A stretch of 64,000 bases of DNA from G963667675 sp965249215 (GCA_965249215.1 CBDFLN010000002.1:1922001-1986000), one strand, 5' to 3'; positions 33,693 to 42,561 are shown, numbered from the stretch's first letter. Translations and numbers: made by a program. The notes: a model not told the origin generated them from the letters alone.

Positions 33693-34649
33693 ATGCCCGC
33701 GCCTGAAGTGACCTTTGGATGCACCGTCGGCGTTGAGGGGAATTGGAACGTAGCCGAATTCGCTCGCCGGGTAGAGGAACTGGGGTACGACCGGGTAGCC
33801 ACGGGCGAGCACATAATGGACGGCAACCCTCCCCGCCCAACGCTGATGAGCATTCCGGCGATGGCCGCCGCCGCGGGCGCTACACGGCGTCTGCGGGTGA
33901 TGACCGGTATCGTCCTTGCCCCCCTCTATCACCCTGTAATGCTGGCCAAGCTGGCCGCCGCCCTCGACCTGGTCTCCGGCGGCCGCCTGGACCTGGGCAT
34001 AGGGGTAGGCGGTCAGCGGGATTCGGGGGTCGAGTTCGAAGCTTTGGGCGTATCGGTAAAGACCCGGGGGAAGCGCACCGATGAGATTCTCCGTGCGCTG
34101 AAGCGCCTCTGGACCGAGGACAAAGTTACCCATCAGGAAAGATTCTTCAGCTTCGAGGACGTGACGCTCCTGCCCCGCCCGGCGCAACAGCCCCATCCGC
34201 CCGTGTGGGTGGCGGGCCGGAGCGAAGCCGCCATGCGCCGGGCAGCGTTACTCGGCGACGGGTGGTACCCCTATCTGTTTACTGTGCGCCGCCTGCGCAG
34301 CAGCAACGAGAAAATCCGGGCCTACGCTGCCGAGGCGGGCCGAGACCTGGCCGGATTCCACTGGAGCATCAACCAACCAACGGTGATTGGCGACTCTCCG
34401 CAAGAAGCCCTGGCCTTGGCGGCGTCGAACCTGGGCAGCAGGTACGTGACCGCCGACCGCAGCGCCGAGGACATCGCCAGGGCCCTGTGCGTCACCGGTA
34501 CGCCCGATGATTGTGTCAGAGCGATCGAGGACCGCATCGACGCCGGGACCAGGGATTTCAACCTTACTTTCCTGTCCCAAGACGTAAAAGAGCTATTCGG
34601 CCAAATGGAGGTTTTCGCCCGCAGGGTAATACCCCATTTCCGGCCCTAG
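33693..34649 (+). CDS. LLM class flavin-dependent oxidoreductase (3)
   Basis: The 318-residue luciferase-like TIM barrel has DRVATGEHIMDGNPPRPTLM, LRVMTGIVLAPLYHP, GGRLDLGIGVGGQ and HPPVWVAGRSEAAMRRAA, the phosphate-binding end segment typical of F420/FMN-type members. GGAGG lies ten bases before ATG 33693. It is shorter than LLM 1 and 2 and closer to the F420-dependent TIGR03619-like style, though cofactor choice is an inference. It is followed 110 bp later by nudC on the same strand. Confidence 0.9.
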   Translation: MPAPEVTFGCTVGVEGNWNVAEFARRVEELGYDRVATGEHIMDGNPPRPTLMSIPAMAAAAGATRRLRVMTGIVLAPLYHPVMLAKLAAALDLVSGGRLDLGIGVGGQRDSGVEFEALGVSVKTRGKRTDEILRALKRLWTEDKVTHQERFFSFEDVTLLPRPAQQPHPPVWVAGRSEAAMRRAALLGDGWYPYLFTVRRLRSSNEKIRAYAAEAGRDLAGFHWSINQPTVIGDSPQEALALAASNLGSRYVTADRSAEDIARALCVTGTPDDCVRAIEDRIDAGTRDFNLTFLSQDVKELFGQMEVFARRVIPHFRP

Positions 34650-34759
34650 CGCCGTTTGCCGGAGTTGACCCTTGGTAGCTGGACACGCTGGTTGGGCCCC
34701 GTGGCGGCGTCACTTCCGCCGCGGTCTCCCAGCCGCCAGACTTTTAACCGGATAATGCG

Positions 34760-35692
34760 ATGAGAAACAACCAGGACTACCCTCCCCACGTTTACGCCTC
34801 CAACCCATTGGACCGCGCCGACAACCAGCGCGGCGACGAGCAATGGCTGGCCCAACAGGCCAAGAACCCCCAAAGCAAGTTCCTGCCGCTGTCAGGCTTG
34901 GACCTCCCCATTGCCAACGGTCCCAGCCAGGGCCTCGGATGGCTGAGCCTCCATGATCTGGAACGACTCGGGATCGACGGCAAGCCCATATTCCTGGGCC
35001 TGCGGGCGCAACAAGCCTATTTCGCCGTGGATATTTCCGGCAACGCCGGCGCGGTCCGGCGGTTGCAGGACGGCTGGAACTGGCGATTTGAAGACGCCCG
35101 CACCGCGACCCAATATCTCGACGGCGCGGAGTCTGGCATCGTTGCCCACGCTCGGAGCCAGGTCAATTGGCATAATAGCTACGGGTTTTGCCCCATTTGC
35201 GGCAGCGAAACCTACCTCAAGCGCGGCGGGCAGGCGCGCCAATGCTCGAATTGCAACACCGAGCATTACCCACGGACCGATCCCGTGGTCATAGCCCTGG
35301 TGTCCCACAACGACCACTGTCTGCTGGGCCAGTCCCGCCTCCGCGGTTCCGGCAGCAAGATGTACTCGGCTCTCGCCGGATTCATGGAGCAGGGGGAGTC
35401 CATCGAGGAGGCCGTCGCCAGGGAAATCGGGGAGGAATCCGGGATCCAGGTGGAAAACGTCCGCTACCACTCTTCCCAGCCCTGGCCTTTCCCCTGGTCG
35501 CTGATGATCGGCTGTCACGCCGACGCGGTCACCACCGACATCGTCATGGACGACGAAGAGTTGGCCGACGTGCGTTGGTTCCCCCGCGACGAAGTCGTCT
35601 TGGCGCTGGAGGGCAAGAACCCGGACCTGCAAGTCCCCGGCCCCATCGCCATCGCCCATCACTTAATCAAGGCTTGGGCCACCCGTAAGTAG
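34760..35692 (+). CDS. nudC: NAD(+) diphosphatase / NADH pyrophosphatase
   Basis: The 310-residue Nudix hydrolase cleaves NADH to NMNH and AMP and, in related proteins, removes NAD caps from RNA. The zinc ribbon CPICGSETYL, then CSNCNTEHYPRTDPVVI, leads into the Nudix box GFMEQGESIEEAVAREIGEE (given by its first 20), which matches Gx5Ex7REUxEExGU. SQPWPFPWSLM, the NudC-type substrate motif SQPWPFPxS, follows. The N-terminal NUDIX-like domain (about 1-130) is present, so length is normal. This is one of the most secure assignments in the window. Confidence 0.95.
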   Translation: MRNNQDYPPHVYASNPLDRADNQRGDEQWLAQQAKNPQSKFLPLSGLDLPIANGPSQGLGWLSLHDLERLGIDGKPIFLGLRAQQAYFAVDISGNAGAVRRLQDGWNWRFEDARTATQYLDGAESGIVAHARSQVNWHNSYGFCPICGSETYLKRGGQARQCSNCNTEHYPRTDPVVIALVSHNDHCLLGQSRLRGSGSKMYSALAGFMEQGESIEEAVAREIGEESGIQVENVRYHSSQPWPFPWSLMIGCHADAVTTDIVMDDEELADVRWFPRDEVVLALEGKNPDLQVPGPIAIAHHLIKAWATRK

Positions 35693-35765
35693 CTGCCGGT
35701 CGTCGGCCCTGGCAAGACCGTGCCCAGGCCCGGCGCTTCGGTTGGCGCCGCATTACGGACCCGTC

Positions 35766-36209
35766 TCAGTAGTAGCGCAGCTCTACCACGTTGTCGTCCG
35801 GGTCGTAAACATACAGCGATATGCCATCGCCGTGGGCCCCCCAGCGCTTGCCGGGCCCGCCTTGGATTTCAACGCCTATAGACTCGAAACCTGCCTTGAG
35901 TTCCTCCATGTCCGTCGGCTCTATCACCATACAGAAATGGTCTTGGTTCTTTATCCCGTCCTTGCCAATTGGGGCCTGGTCCGTGGCAAAGAAATCTATA
36001 ATAGTGTCGTCGTTGAGCCTGGCGGACGGAAAGCGTACCTCTCCCCTTCTCCACTCATCCACTCGTTCCAGCTTTAGCCCCAGCGCCTGCGAGTAGAACC
36101 GCAGGGATTCCTCAACGTCCCCGACCCGGAGGACGATGTGGTCCATCTCCGTGATTTTCACCAGCGGCAGCGTGTGAGCCGCAACGCCTCGTTCCGTACG
36201 CGTCGCCAT
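35766..36209 (-). CDS. VOC family (glyoxalase/extradiol dioxygenase fold) protein
   Basis: The 147-residue protein has the vicinal-oxygen-chelate beta-alpha-beta-beta-beta pattern. The first half is MDHIVLRVGDVEESLRFYSQ, with a metal-ligand His. The second half is QDHFCMVIEPTDMEELK, ending in SLYVYDPDDNVVELRYY with the ligand Glu. ATG 36209 has GGAGG eight bases upstream, favoured over starts at 36215 and 36293. Possible roles are lactoylglutathione lyase-like, fosfomycin-resistance-like or extradiol-cleavage-like. It sits alone, convergent with nudC. Confidence 0.88.
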   Translation of the reverse strand: MATRTERGVAAHTLPLVKITEMDHIVLRVGDVEESLRFYSQALGLKLERVDEWRRGEVRFPSARLNDDTIIDFFATDQAPIGKDGIKNQDHFCMVIEPTDMEELKAGFESIGVEIQGGPGKRWGAHGDGISLYVYDPDDNVVELRYY

Positions 36210-36333
36210 TTTCATATCCTCCGAGACGGTTTCGCCTTGCCAGGACCTCGTCACGCGGGAACCGGTGGGCCCGCCGGCTGGGTCACTGGCCAATGGCTCA
36301 AATCAACCGGCCACCTTCCAGGACGTCGATTCT

Positions 36334-36364
36334 AGTATACCTTACCCTAACCATGCCTCGTCTA
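36334..36364 (-). promoter_or_regulatory. Candidate promoter of the VOC gene
   Basis: On the minus strand TAGACG (36359-36364) precedes TATACT (36334-36339) with 19 bp between. The -10 box is good and the -35 box weak. It lies about 125 bases before the VOC start. Confidence 0.35.
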
Positions 36365-36425
36365 AAGGCTGTACTAGTTGGCCTGACCCCGCCGTGAGCC
36401 GTTGCATGATCGATTTACGTTAATT

Positions 36426-36442
36426 CACTAATCTATAGTGAT
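36426..36442. promoter_or_regulatory. Operator-like inverted repeat
   Basis: TCACTA (36426-36431) and TAGTGA (36437-36442) form a perfect inverted repeat around ATCTA in an AT-rich stretch, immediately followed by TTGACA at 36450. The position between the VOC gene and the first amidohydrolase suits a repressor or activator site, but no regulator gene is nearby. Confidence 0.35.
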
Positions 36443-36508
36443 AAGTCGTTGACAAATAGGGGTCTTGCTACGAATATCGGTTCATACGCGGAGGCTGACC
36501 CCATATTA

Positions 36509-36537
36509 TTGACAGCAGTCGGTGGACGGTGGACAAT
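36509..36537 (+). promoter_or_regulatory. Candidate promoter of amidohydrolase 1
   Basis: A perfect TTGACA (36509-36514) and GACAAT (36532-36537) are 17 bp apart. The leader to the ATG at 36650 would be about 105 bases. A second TTGACA at 36450 lacks a good -10 box. Confidence 0.45.
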
Positions 36538-36649
36538 TGGAGGAACCCTCGCGGGCTGAAAGCCTGCGTTGGTATTTACGGCATGAAGGACAATCAAAGG
36601 AACGAGGCCAAGGGACCCGCCGCTGGAAATAACCGTCAGGAGGTCAACG

Positions 36650-37825
36650 ATGTCCGCCTACAGAGTCATATCAAATGACAGCCATATCAACGAGCCCCGT
36701 GATTTGTGGTCCAGTAGGGCCGAGTCAGAGTTCAAAGACCGGCTGCCCCAAGTCGTGAGTGCTCAAGACGGTTCTCTAGACCCCCAGGGGCGGCCGGTGG
36801 GGGAGTCCTGGTTCGCCGACGGCAAGCGGTACGCCGGCTTCGGGGGGGACCCGAAGACCGGGGTACGGTTCGAAGACCCGTCAAAGCTGCTTGGGGCCCA
36901 CTTCGGACCAGGAACATTCGAAGAAGAGCACAGTGAAGAGCAAAGAGAGCAGCGTCTTGGGGGATACTTTCCTGACGAGCACGTGAAAGACAACGATATC
37001 GATGGGGTCGACGTAAGCGTCATCTACCCCACCCTGGGCGTTTTCCTCTTTGGGGTGCCCGATGGTCCGCTGTTCGACTCCGTTTGCAGGATCTACAACG
37101 ATTGGATAGCGGATTGGTGCAGCGCCTACCCCGACCGGCTCAAGGGTGTCGCGATGATAAACCACGATGACGTGTCGGTGGCGGTGAAGGAGATGGAACG
37201 CTGCCGCAACATGGGCCTGGTGGGGGCTATGATCTCCGTCTATCCCCGCACCGGCCGGCTCTACGATCAGGAAATCTACGAACCCCTTTGGGCTGCCTCC
37301 CAGGACTTGGATATGCCCCTGAGCCTGCATGCTTCCACAAATCGCGCAGGGTTTTATTCAGGTGTCGAGGACGAAAGGGCGGCCTATGTAACCTGCATGT
37401 ACCATTGGGCGGAGTTGTCTCTGGCCGACATCATCTTCAGCGGAGCTTTTGACCGTTATCCCAAGCTCCGCGTGGGGTCGGTGGAGCATGAGCTGGCCTG
37501 GGTCCCCCACTTCTTGGACCGGATGGACTACACCTACACCCAGCGCATAGGCCAGTGGCTCGTGGAGGGCCGGTTAAAAGGGGATGTGCTTCCCAGCGAA
37601 GTCTTCCGCACTAATTGTTTCCTGGGCTTCCAGGAAGATGGCATGGGAATCCAGATGCGGGACCTGATAGGCGTGGACACCATGCAGTTCGGCTCGGACT
37701 ATCCACACCAGGAGTCAACCTGGCCCAGGAGCCGCGAGATTCTCGACGGGATGTTGATGGGCTGTACCGAGGAGGAAAAGGCCAAGATTGCCGGCGGCAA
37801 TTGCGCCAAGATGTACCATCTGTAA
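36650..37825 (+). CDS. Amidohydrolase 2 family protein, paralog 1
   Basis: The 391-residue TIM-barrel hydrolase or decarboxylase is of the ACMSD-related amidohydrolase family. The N-terminal metal motif is SNDSHINEP (Asp10, His12). Later come GVDVSVIYPTLG, PLSLHAS with a ligand His, GSVEHELAWVPHFLDRMDY, and FGSDYPHQEST with the final Asp. Relatives hydrolyse amides or decarboxylate aromatic acids using one divalent metal. A GGAGG site lies before ATG 36650. It has an extra acidic insertion (FEEEHSEEQREQR) near residue 90 absent from the other four copies. It is followed by its own terminator at 37865. Confidence 0.9.
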   Translation: MSAYRVISNDSHINEPRDLWSSRAESEFKDRLPQVVSAQDGSLDPQGRPVGESWFADGKRYAGFGGDPKTGVRFEDPSKLLGAHFGPGTFEEEHSEEQREQRLGGYFPDEHVKDNDIDGVDVSVIYPTLGVFLFGVPDGPLFDSVCRIYNDWIADWCSAYPDRLKGVAMINHDDVSVAVKEMERCRNMGLVGAMISVYPRTGRLYDQEIYEPLWAASQDLDMPLSLHASTNRAGFYSGVEDERAAYVTCMYHWAELSLADIIFSGAFDRYPKLRVGSVEHELAWVPHFLDRMDYTYTQRIGQWLVEGRLKGDVLPSEVFRTNCFLGFQEDGMGIQMRDLIGVDTMQFGSDYPHQESTWPRSREILDGMLMGCTEEEKAKIAGGNCAKMYHL

Positions 37826-37864
37826 GGCCTGACTCCCGGTTGGGCTAGGCTCCGTCCGGTTTAG

Positions 37865-37891
37865 CAGGCGCTCCCTGGGGGCGCCTGTTTT
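37865..37891 (+). terminator. Intrinsic terminator after amidohydrolase 1
   Basis: CAGGCGC (37865-37871) and GCGCCTG (37881-37887) pair around a 9-base loop and are followed directly by TTTT. It lies 40 bases after the stop. The next paralog therefore probably has its own promoter in the 215 bases that follow. Confidence 0.7.
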
Positions 37892-38106
37892 CGTCCAGTT
37901 AGCGGGGCGCAGGCCTCGCAGACAAGGGGCTCGGACTCCTTCACCGCTGATGGACCAATTCAAAATATTGACAAGCCCTTAAAGGCACAGCAAAATTGGG
38001 GCACCGGCAACTGGGGAAGTTTCCTCGTTTGCCCTATCCTGGTTTTCCACTCAACCACGGTAGCGGCAAAAGAATCGCCGCAGCAAGCATTGGCTAGGAG
38101 GGCGTC

Positions 38107-39249
38107 ATGTCCAGCTACAGAGTCATATCGGGTGACAGCCACATCTACGAACCGTCGGACCTGTGGGCTGAAAGGGCCGAGGCCAAGTTTAAAGACCGGT
38201 TGCCTCACATCGAGCCTGCCGAGCCCGGCTCCGTAGACCTCAACGGAAGGCCGAACAAGGACCGTTGGATCTGTGAGGGCCAGTTCCTCATGCAGTTCGG
38301 CGGCGACCCCAAGACCGGGGTCAGGTTCGAGGACCCTGCGGGGCTCCTTGGCGCCCCAAGGGGCGAAGACGCCATGCTAAAGGGGGCTTTCATCCCCGAG
38401 GAGCACGTCAAGGACAACGAACTCGATGGCATTGACGTGAGCGTTGTCTATCCAACCCTAGGTTGCTACCTCTTTGGCGTACAGGACGGGCTGCTGCTGG
38501 ACTCGATTTTCAGGAGCTATAACGACTGGATTGCCGAGTGGTCCGCTGAAATCCCCGACAAGCTCAAGGGGATTGCCATGATCAACCACGACGACGTGGG
38601 CGTCGCAGTGAAGGAGATGGAACGCTGCCGCAAGATGGGCCTGATCGGGGCCATGACCACCGTCGCTCCCCTCGATAGCCAGCTCTACGATCAGCCGGTG
38701 TACGAGCCCATGTGGGCCGCGGCCCAGGACCTGGATATGCCCCTCAGCCTGCACGCCGCCACCAACCGCGCTGGCTTCTTCTCCTCCCCCCTGAACCTGA
38801 GGCCCGCCTACGTTACCACCATGCACCATTGGATTGAAACTTCCCTGGCCGACATCATCTTGAGCGGCGTCCTGGACCGCTACCCCAAGATTAAAATCGG
38901 CTCCGTAGAACACGAACTGGCCTGGGCCCCCCACTTCATCGACAGGTTGGACAACACCTATACCCAGCGGGTTGGGCCGTGGCTCTTGGAGAACCGCTTG
39001 AAGGATGACCTCCTTCCCAGCGACCAGTTCCGCACCAACTGCTTCCTGGGCTTCCAGGAAGACGCCCTTGGCCTCAAGGACCGGGACATCATTGGGATAG
39101 ACACCCTGCAGTGGGGCAGCGACTATCCCCACTTGGAAAGCACCTTCCCCCGCAGCCGCGAGATTCTCGACGGCATGATGATTAGCTGTACCGACGATGA
39201 AAAGGCCAAAATCGTCGGCGGCAACTGCGCTGAGATGTACCACTTTTAG
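38107..39249 (+). CDS. Amidohydrolase 2 family protein, paralog 2
   Basis: This 380-residue copy keeps the metal set: SGDSHIYEP (Asp10, His12), PLSLHAATNRAG, SVEHELAWAPHFIDRLD and WGSDYPHLEST. It is strikingly similar to paralog 3, including long identical runs in the C-terminal third, and less similar to copies 1, 4 and 5. GGAGG lies seven bases before ATG 38107. No terminator was seen in the 114-bp gap before paralog 3, so the two may be cotranscribed. The substrate is unknown. Confidence 0.9.
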   Translation: MSSYRVISGDSHIYEPSDLWAERAEAKFKDRLPHIEPAEPGSVDLNGRPNKDRWICEGQFLMQFGGDPKTGVRFEDPAGLLGAPRGEDAMLKGAFIPEEHVKDNELDGIDVSVVYPTLGCYLFGVQDGLLLDSIFRSYNDWIAEWSAEIPDKLKGIAMINHDDVGVAVKEMERCRKMGLIGAMTTVAPLDSQLYDQPVYEPMWAAAQDLDMPLSLHAATNRAGFFSSPLNLRPAYVTTMHHWIETSLADIILSGVLDRYPKIKIGSVEHELAWAPHFIDRLDNTYTQRVGPWLLENRLKDDLLPSDQFRTNCFLGFQEDALGLKDRDIIGIDTLQWGSDYPHLESTFPRSREILDGMMISCTDDEKAKIVGGNCAEMYHF

Positions 39250-39363
39250 GGCCTGGCCTCCGGCCGGGTTAACCTTTGTCCGGGTCAGCGCCAACTATTG
39301 ACCAGCGCCGCACGGGCGCAACAATCAAGAGCGGCTGAATGCCGTCATCGGCGGGAGACCGCC

Positions 39364-40506
39364 ATGTCCAGTTACAGGGTCATATCGGGTGACAGCCACA
39401 TAATCGAAACGTCGGACCTGTGGACCGAGAGGGCAGAGCCCAAGTTCAAAGACCGGGCGCCTCACGTTCAACCCGCTGAGCCCGGCGCCCTAGACCACCA
39501 CGGGCGTCCTCAGAAAGACTTTTGGGTCTGCGAAGGCCAGCAAATTGCACAATTTGGGGGCGACCCCAAGACCGGAGTCAGGTTCGAGGACCCGACGGAT
39601 CTCCTCAAGGGGCATAGAGGGGATGATTTCATACTCAAAGGGGCCTTCATCCCCGAAGACCACGTCAAGGACAACGAACTCGACGGCATTGACGTGAGCG
39701 TCGTCTATCCTACCATCGGTATATACCTCTACGGCGTGCAGGACGGCCCGCTGCTAGACGAAATTTCCAGGGGCTACAACGATTGGATGGCCGAGTGGTG
39801 CGGCACGTTCCCCGACAAGCTCAAGGGCATAGCCATGATCAACCACGACGACGTGAGCGTGGCGGTGAAGGAGATGGAACGCGCCCGCAAGATGGGCTTG
39901 CTAGGGGCCATGATCACCGTGGCTCCCCTGGACGGCCAGCTTTACGACCAGCCCGTATACGAGCCAATGTGGGCCGCGGCCCAGGACCTGGACATGCCCC
40001 TCAGCCTGCACGCCGCCACCAATCGTAAAGGCTTCTTTGCCGACCCTCTTGCCCTGAGGGCCGCCTGGGTTACCACTATGCACCATGCAATCGAAACCTC
40101 TCTGGCCGACATCATCTTGAGCGGCGTCTTGGACCGCTATCCCAATATCAAAATCGGCTCCGTCGAACACGAGATAGCCTGGGCCCCCCACTTCATCGAC
40201 AGGTTGGACAACACCTACACCCAGAGAGTCGGGCCTTGGCTCTTGGAGAACCGGTTGAAGGATGACCTGCTTCCCAGCGACCAGTTCCGCACCAATTGCT
40301 TCCTGGGCTTTCAGGAGGACGCCCTCGGCCTCAGGAACCGGGACATCATAGGCATGGACACCCTGCAGTGGGGCTCCGACTACCCCCATGCGGAAAGCAC
40401 TTTCCCCAGGAGCCGCGAGATCCTGGACGGAATGATGATTGGCTGCACTCAGGAGGAAAAAACCAAGATCGTCGGCGGCAACTGCGCCGAGATGTACCAC
40501 CTGTAG
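39364..40506 (+). CDS. Amidohydrolase 2 family protein, paralog 3
   Basis: At 380 residues it is the same length as paralog 2. It begins MSSYRVISGDSHIIET, so the Glu-Pro of the other copies is Glu-Thr here. Asp10 and His12 are retained, as are PLSLHAATNRKG, SVEHEIAWAPHFIDRLD and WGSDYPHAEST. ATG 39364 has GGGAGA upstream and matches the other copies; the frame open to 39298 is not used. The strong resemblance to paralog 2 in both protein and DNA indicates a later duplication than the rest of the family. Confidence 0.9.
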   Translation: MSSYRVISGDSHIIETSDLWTERAEPKFKDRAPHVQPAEPGALDHHGRPQKDFWVCEGQQIAQFGGDPKTGVRFEDPTDLLKGHRGDDFILKGAFIPEDHVKDNELDGIDVSVVYPTIGIYLYGVQDGPLLDEISRGYNDWMAEWCGTFPDKLKGIAMINHDDVSVAVKEMERARKMGLLGAMITVAPLDGQLYDQPVYEPMWAAAQDLDMPLSLHAATNRKGFFADPLALRAAWVTTMHHAIETSLADIILSGVLDRYPNIKIGSVEHEIAWAPHFIDRLDNTYTQRVGPWLLENRLKDDLLPSDQFRTNCFLGFQEDALGLRNRDIIGMDTLQWGSDYPHAESTFPRSREILDGMMIGCTQEEKTKIVGGNCAEMYHL

Positions 40507-40544
40507 GACCCACCCCCGGTCCGGGCAAAACTTCGTAGTCTCTG

Positions 40545-40579
40545 GCAGGCGCTCCGTTGAGAGCGGCTGCTGTTATTTC
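40545..40579 (+). terminator. Imperfect hairpin after amidohydrolase 3
   Basis: GCAG-CGCTC (40545-40554) pairs with GAGCG-CTGC (40561-40570), with one G-G mismatch and loop CGTTGA, then TGTTATTTC. It is weaker than the terminator at 37865. Confidence 0.4.
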
Positions 40580-40606
40580 GGGATCCTTGCATAGCCTAGG
40601 CCTGGC

Positions 40607-40648
40607 CTGTCCGTTCGTCCTGAGGGAAATCGAAGGACGAATGGACAG
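40607..40648. repeat. Dispersed palindromic repeat, copy A (short form)
   Basis: CTGTCCGTTCGTCC (40607-40620) and GGACGAATGGACAG (40635-40648) are inverted with one mismatch around a 14-base centre TGAGGGAAATCGAA. The same arms and flanking GCCTGG and GTTGTGCTAGGGT sequences recur at 53561 and 55881. Confidence 0.85.
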
Positions 40649-40689
40649 CCGTAGTTGTGCTAGGGTCTCCCATTTCGGGGGCGTTAGAC

Positions 40690-41061
40690 CTACTCCGCGG
40701 GCACGAACTTCATAGACAGCGAGTTCACACAGTGCCGGGTGTTGTTCGCGGTCAGCCGCTCGCCGACAAACACGTGACCCAGGTGGCCCCCGCAGTTGGC
40801 GCACTCTATCTCCGTTCGCATGCCGTCGGGGTCCGGTAAGCGGTTTACCGCGCCGGGTATTTCGTCGTCGAAAGCCGGCCAGCCGCAGTGCGCGTCGAAC
40901 TTGTCCTCAGACCGGTATAGCTCGGCGTTGCACCGCCGGCAGACGTATACCCCCGGCTTATAGAAATCATCGTACTCCCCGGAAAACGGGCGTTCGGTGC
41001 CCTTGCGCTCGATTACATACTGTTCTTGCGTCGTAAGCTCGTTGTACTTGGTCGTATCCAT
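40690..41061 (-). CDS. msrB: Peptide-methionine (R)-S-oxide reductase
   Basis: The 123-residue MsrB has the zinc cysteines in CRRCNAELY and CANCGGHLGHVF, the substrate segment CGWPAFDD, and the catalytic cysteine in RHCVNSLSMKF. It reduces methionine-R-sulfoxide in proteins. ATG 41061 is preferred over ATG 41085, since GGGGA lies at proper distance. The usual Ser/Ala pattern RYCINSAS is RHCVNSLS here, within family variation. It is a single-gene unit between amidohydrolase 3 and the sterol-reductase-like gene. There is no msrA nearby. Confidence 0.95.
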   Translation of the reverse strand: MDTTKYNELTTQEQYVIERKGTERPFSGEYDDFYKPGVYVCRRCNAELYRSEDKFDAHCGWPAFDDEIPGAVNRLPDPDGMRTEIECANCGGHLGHVFVGERLTANNTRHCVNSLSMKFVPAE

Positions 41062-41309
41062 CTCTCGTTTCCCCTTGAGTCTCAACTAACGCCCTTCCCA
41101 AAGTCCGTGGAGCAGGCCCCACTCATCACAAGAGGGCTGGATGTCGGCTATCACCGAAAGTATAGCAGCTTGAAGCCCTACAACGTCGGCTGTCATCCAG
41201 CCCTCAATCTATACTGCATCGGCCCCGTCCTGCCTGTGTCAGCCTGCCGGGCAATTGACCTCCTTTCCGCCCATAACCATAATGGCCCCATCCCGCATAG
41301 AAGGGACGC

Positions 41310-41987
41310 GTGCTTTTGCCAGACTGGCTCGGCATCGACCACCTTTTCGAGCTTTCTCGTACAGAAGCTATCGCCGGATTTTTCACCCCGCTGGCCATCT
41401 TCGCCCTGTTCGCCCTGGCCCAGGCCATACTCCCGGCCTGGCGAGTTCCCAGCTACGTCATCGACCCTGAGACGGGCCAACCCCGCAACTACCGGCTCAA
41501 CGGCATCCTGGTGTTCGCCCTCGCAGTCATCGTGTGGGCCACCGAGGTCACCGGGATGCCCCGTGACTGGTTCTACCGGTCATCGGTCTACGCCGTGGCC
41601 GGCGGTACGGTCTTCACCACCATCTTTGCCTTGGTGGCGGTGTTCAGCCTGCCGCAGGGTGAGCAAAAGAACCCGATAGCAGCCCTATGGACCGGACGGG
41701 CCCGGGAGATATCCTTCTTCGGCGACCGCAAGATACTGTACAGCGGCCTTTGGGGTGTTGCCCGCCACTTCAACTACCTGGGGGAGGGATTCCTGTCCCT
41801 TTCCGTCGCCCTGTCCTTCGGCCACTTCGCCAATCCCTGGGCCTGGATTTACTTCGTCTTCATCGTCACGCTATTCACCTTCCGTCAACGTAACGATGAC
41901 AGGCACTGTGCCGAGAAATACGGCGCGGACAAGTGGGCGGAATATAAGGCCCTGGTGAAGTACCGGATTTTCCCCGGCGTTTATTGA
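41310..41987 (+). CDS. ERG4/ERG24-like (DUF1295) membrane protein
   Basis: The 225-residue integral membrane protein has about five hydrophobic helices and starts at GTG 41310 after AAGGG. The C-terminal half carries the sterol-reductase/isoprenylcysteine-methyltransferase signature: GLWGVARHFNYLGEGFLSLS, RQRNDDRHCAEKYGADKWAE and the end YRIFPGVY. Homologs of ERG4/ERG24 reduce sterol double bonds; short bacterial relatives are of uncertain substrate and may act on steroids or isoprenoids. No sterol pathway gene is nearby. Confidence 0.8.
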   Translation: MLLPDWLGIDHLFELSRTEAIAGFFTPLAIFALFALAQAILPAWRVPSYVIDPETGQPRNYRLNGILVFALAVIVWATEVTGMPRDWFYRSSVYAVAGGTVFTTIFALVAVFSLPQGEQKNPIAALWTGRAREISFFGDRKILYSGLWGVARHFNYLGEGFLSLSVALSFGHFANPWAWIYFVFIVTLFTFRQRNDDRHCAEKYGADKWAEYKALVKYRIFPGVY

Positions 41988-42141
41988 TTCTTTCCCGGCC
42001 GACGTCTCCCCACGCTCGTTATGCCGGCCTCAGGGCGTCTAACCGTCGTTGACGACAACTTGGAGTGCCCCCTATAGTGTGATGCGGGTTGCGGGCGTCA
42101 CGCGACGCTCGGCCCAATCAAGAACTAAGGAAAAACCTCAA

Positions 42142-42561
42142 ATGACACTGAATACCTACCTGCACTTCAACGGGGACTGCCGAGAGGCTTTCGATTTCTA
42201 CCGCTCGATCTTCGGCGGCGATTTCGAGATTGTCCAGACCTTCGGCGATGGCCCCCCGGACATGGGAATACCCGACGCCGAGAAGAACAACATCATGCAC
42301 GTATCCCTCAGCGTTGGAGCAAGCATGCTGATGGGTAGCGACGTGCCGGCCGCCTTTGGCCCTCCCCCAAACAAGGGCAACAACTTCTCCATTTCCTACG
42401 ACGCCCAAAGCAAGAAGGAAACCGACGACCTCTTCGCAAAGCTCTCGGAGGGCGGAGTTGCCACCATGCCGCCTCAGGACATGTTTTGGGGGGCCTACTT
42501 CGGTTCCTGTATTGACCGGTTCGGCATCAGCTGGATGGTCAGCTGCGAACCGCAGGCTTAG
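42142..42561 (+). CDS. PhnB-like VOC family protein
   Basis: The 139-residue protein has the PhnB/3-demethylubiquinone-methyltransferase-like (glyoxalase fold) sequence: YLHFNGDCREAFDFYRSIFG, IMHVSLSVGASMLMGSDVP and WGAYFGSCIDRFGISWMVSC. Members are often of unknown function despite the name. ATG 42142 was chosen on the conserved MTLNTYLHFNG start; the longer frame to 42049 is not supported. It directly precedes amidohydrolase 4 by 86 bases and may be cotranscribed. Confidence 0.88.
   Translation: MTLNTYLHFNGDCREAFDFYRSIFGGDFEIVQTFGDGPPDMGIPDAEKNNIMHVSLSVGASMLMGSDVPAAFGPPPNKGNNFSISYDAQSKKETDDLFAKLSEGGVATMPPQDMFWGAYFGSCIDRFGISWMVSCEPQA

Noticed and set aside
35721..35755. Hairpin between nudC and the VOC gene as a bidirectional terminator
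   Set aside because: CGGCGC and GCGCCG can pair, but there is no T-tract on either strand.
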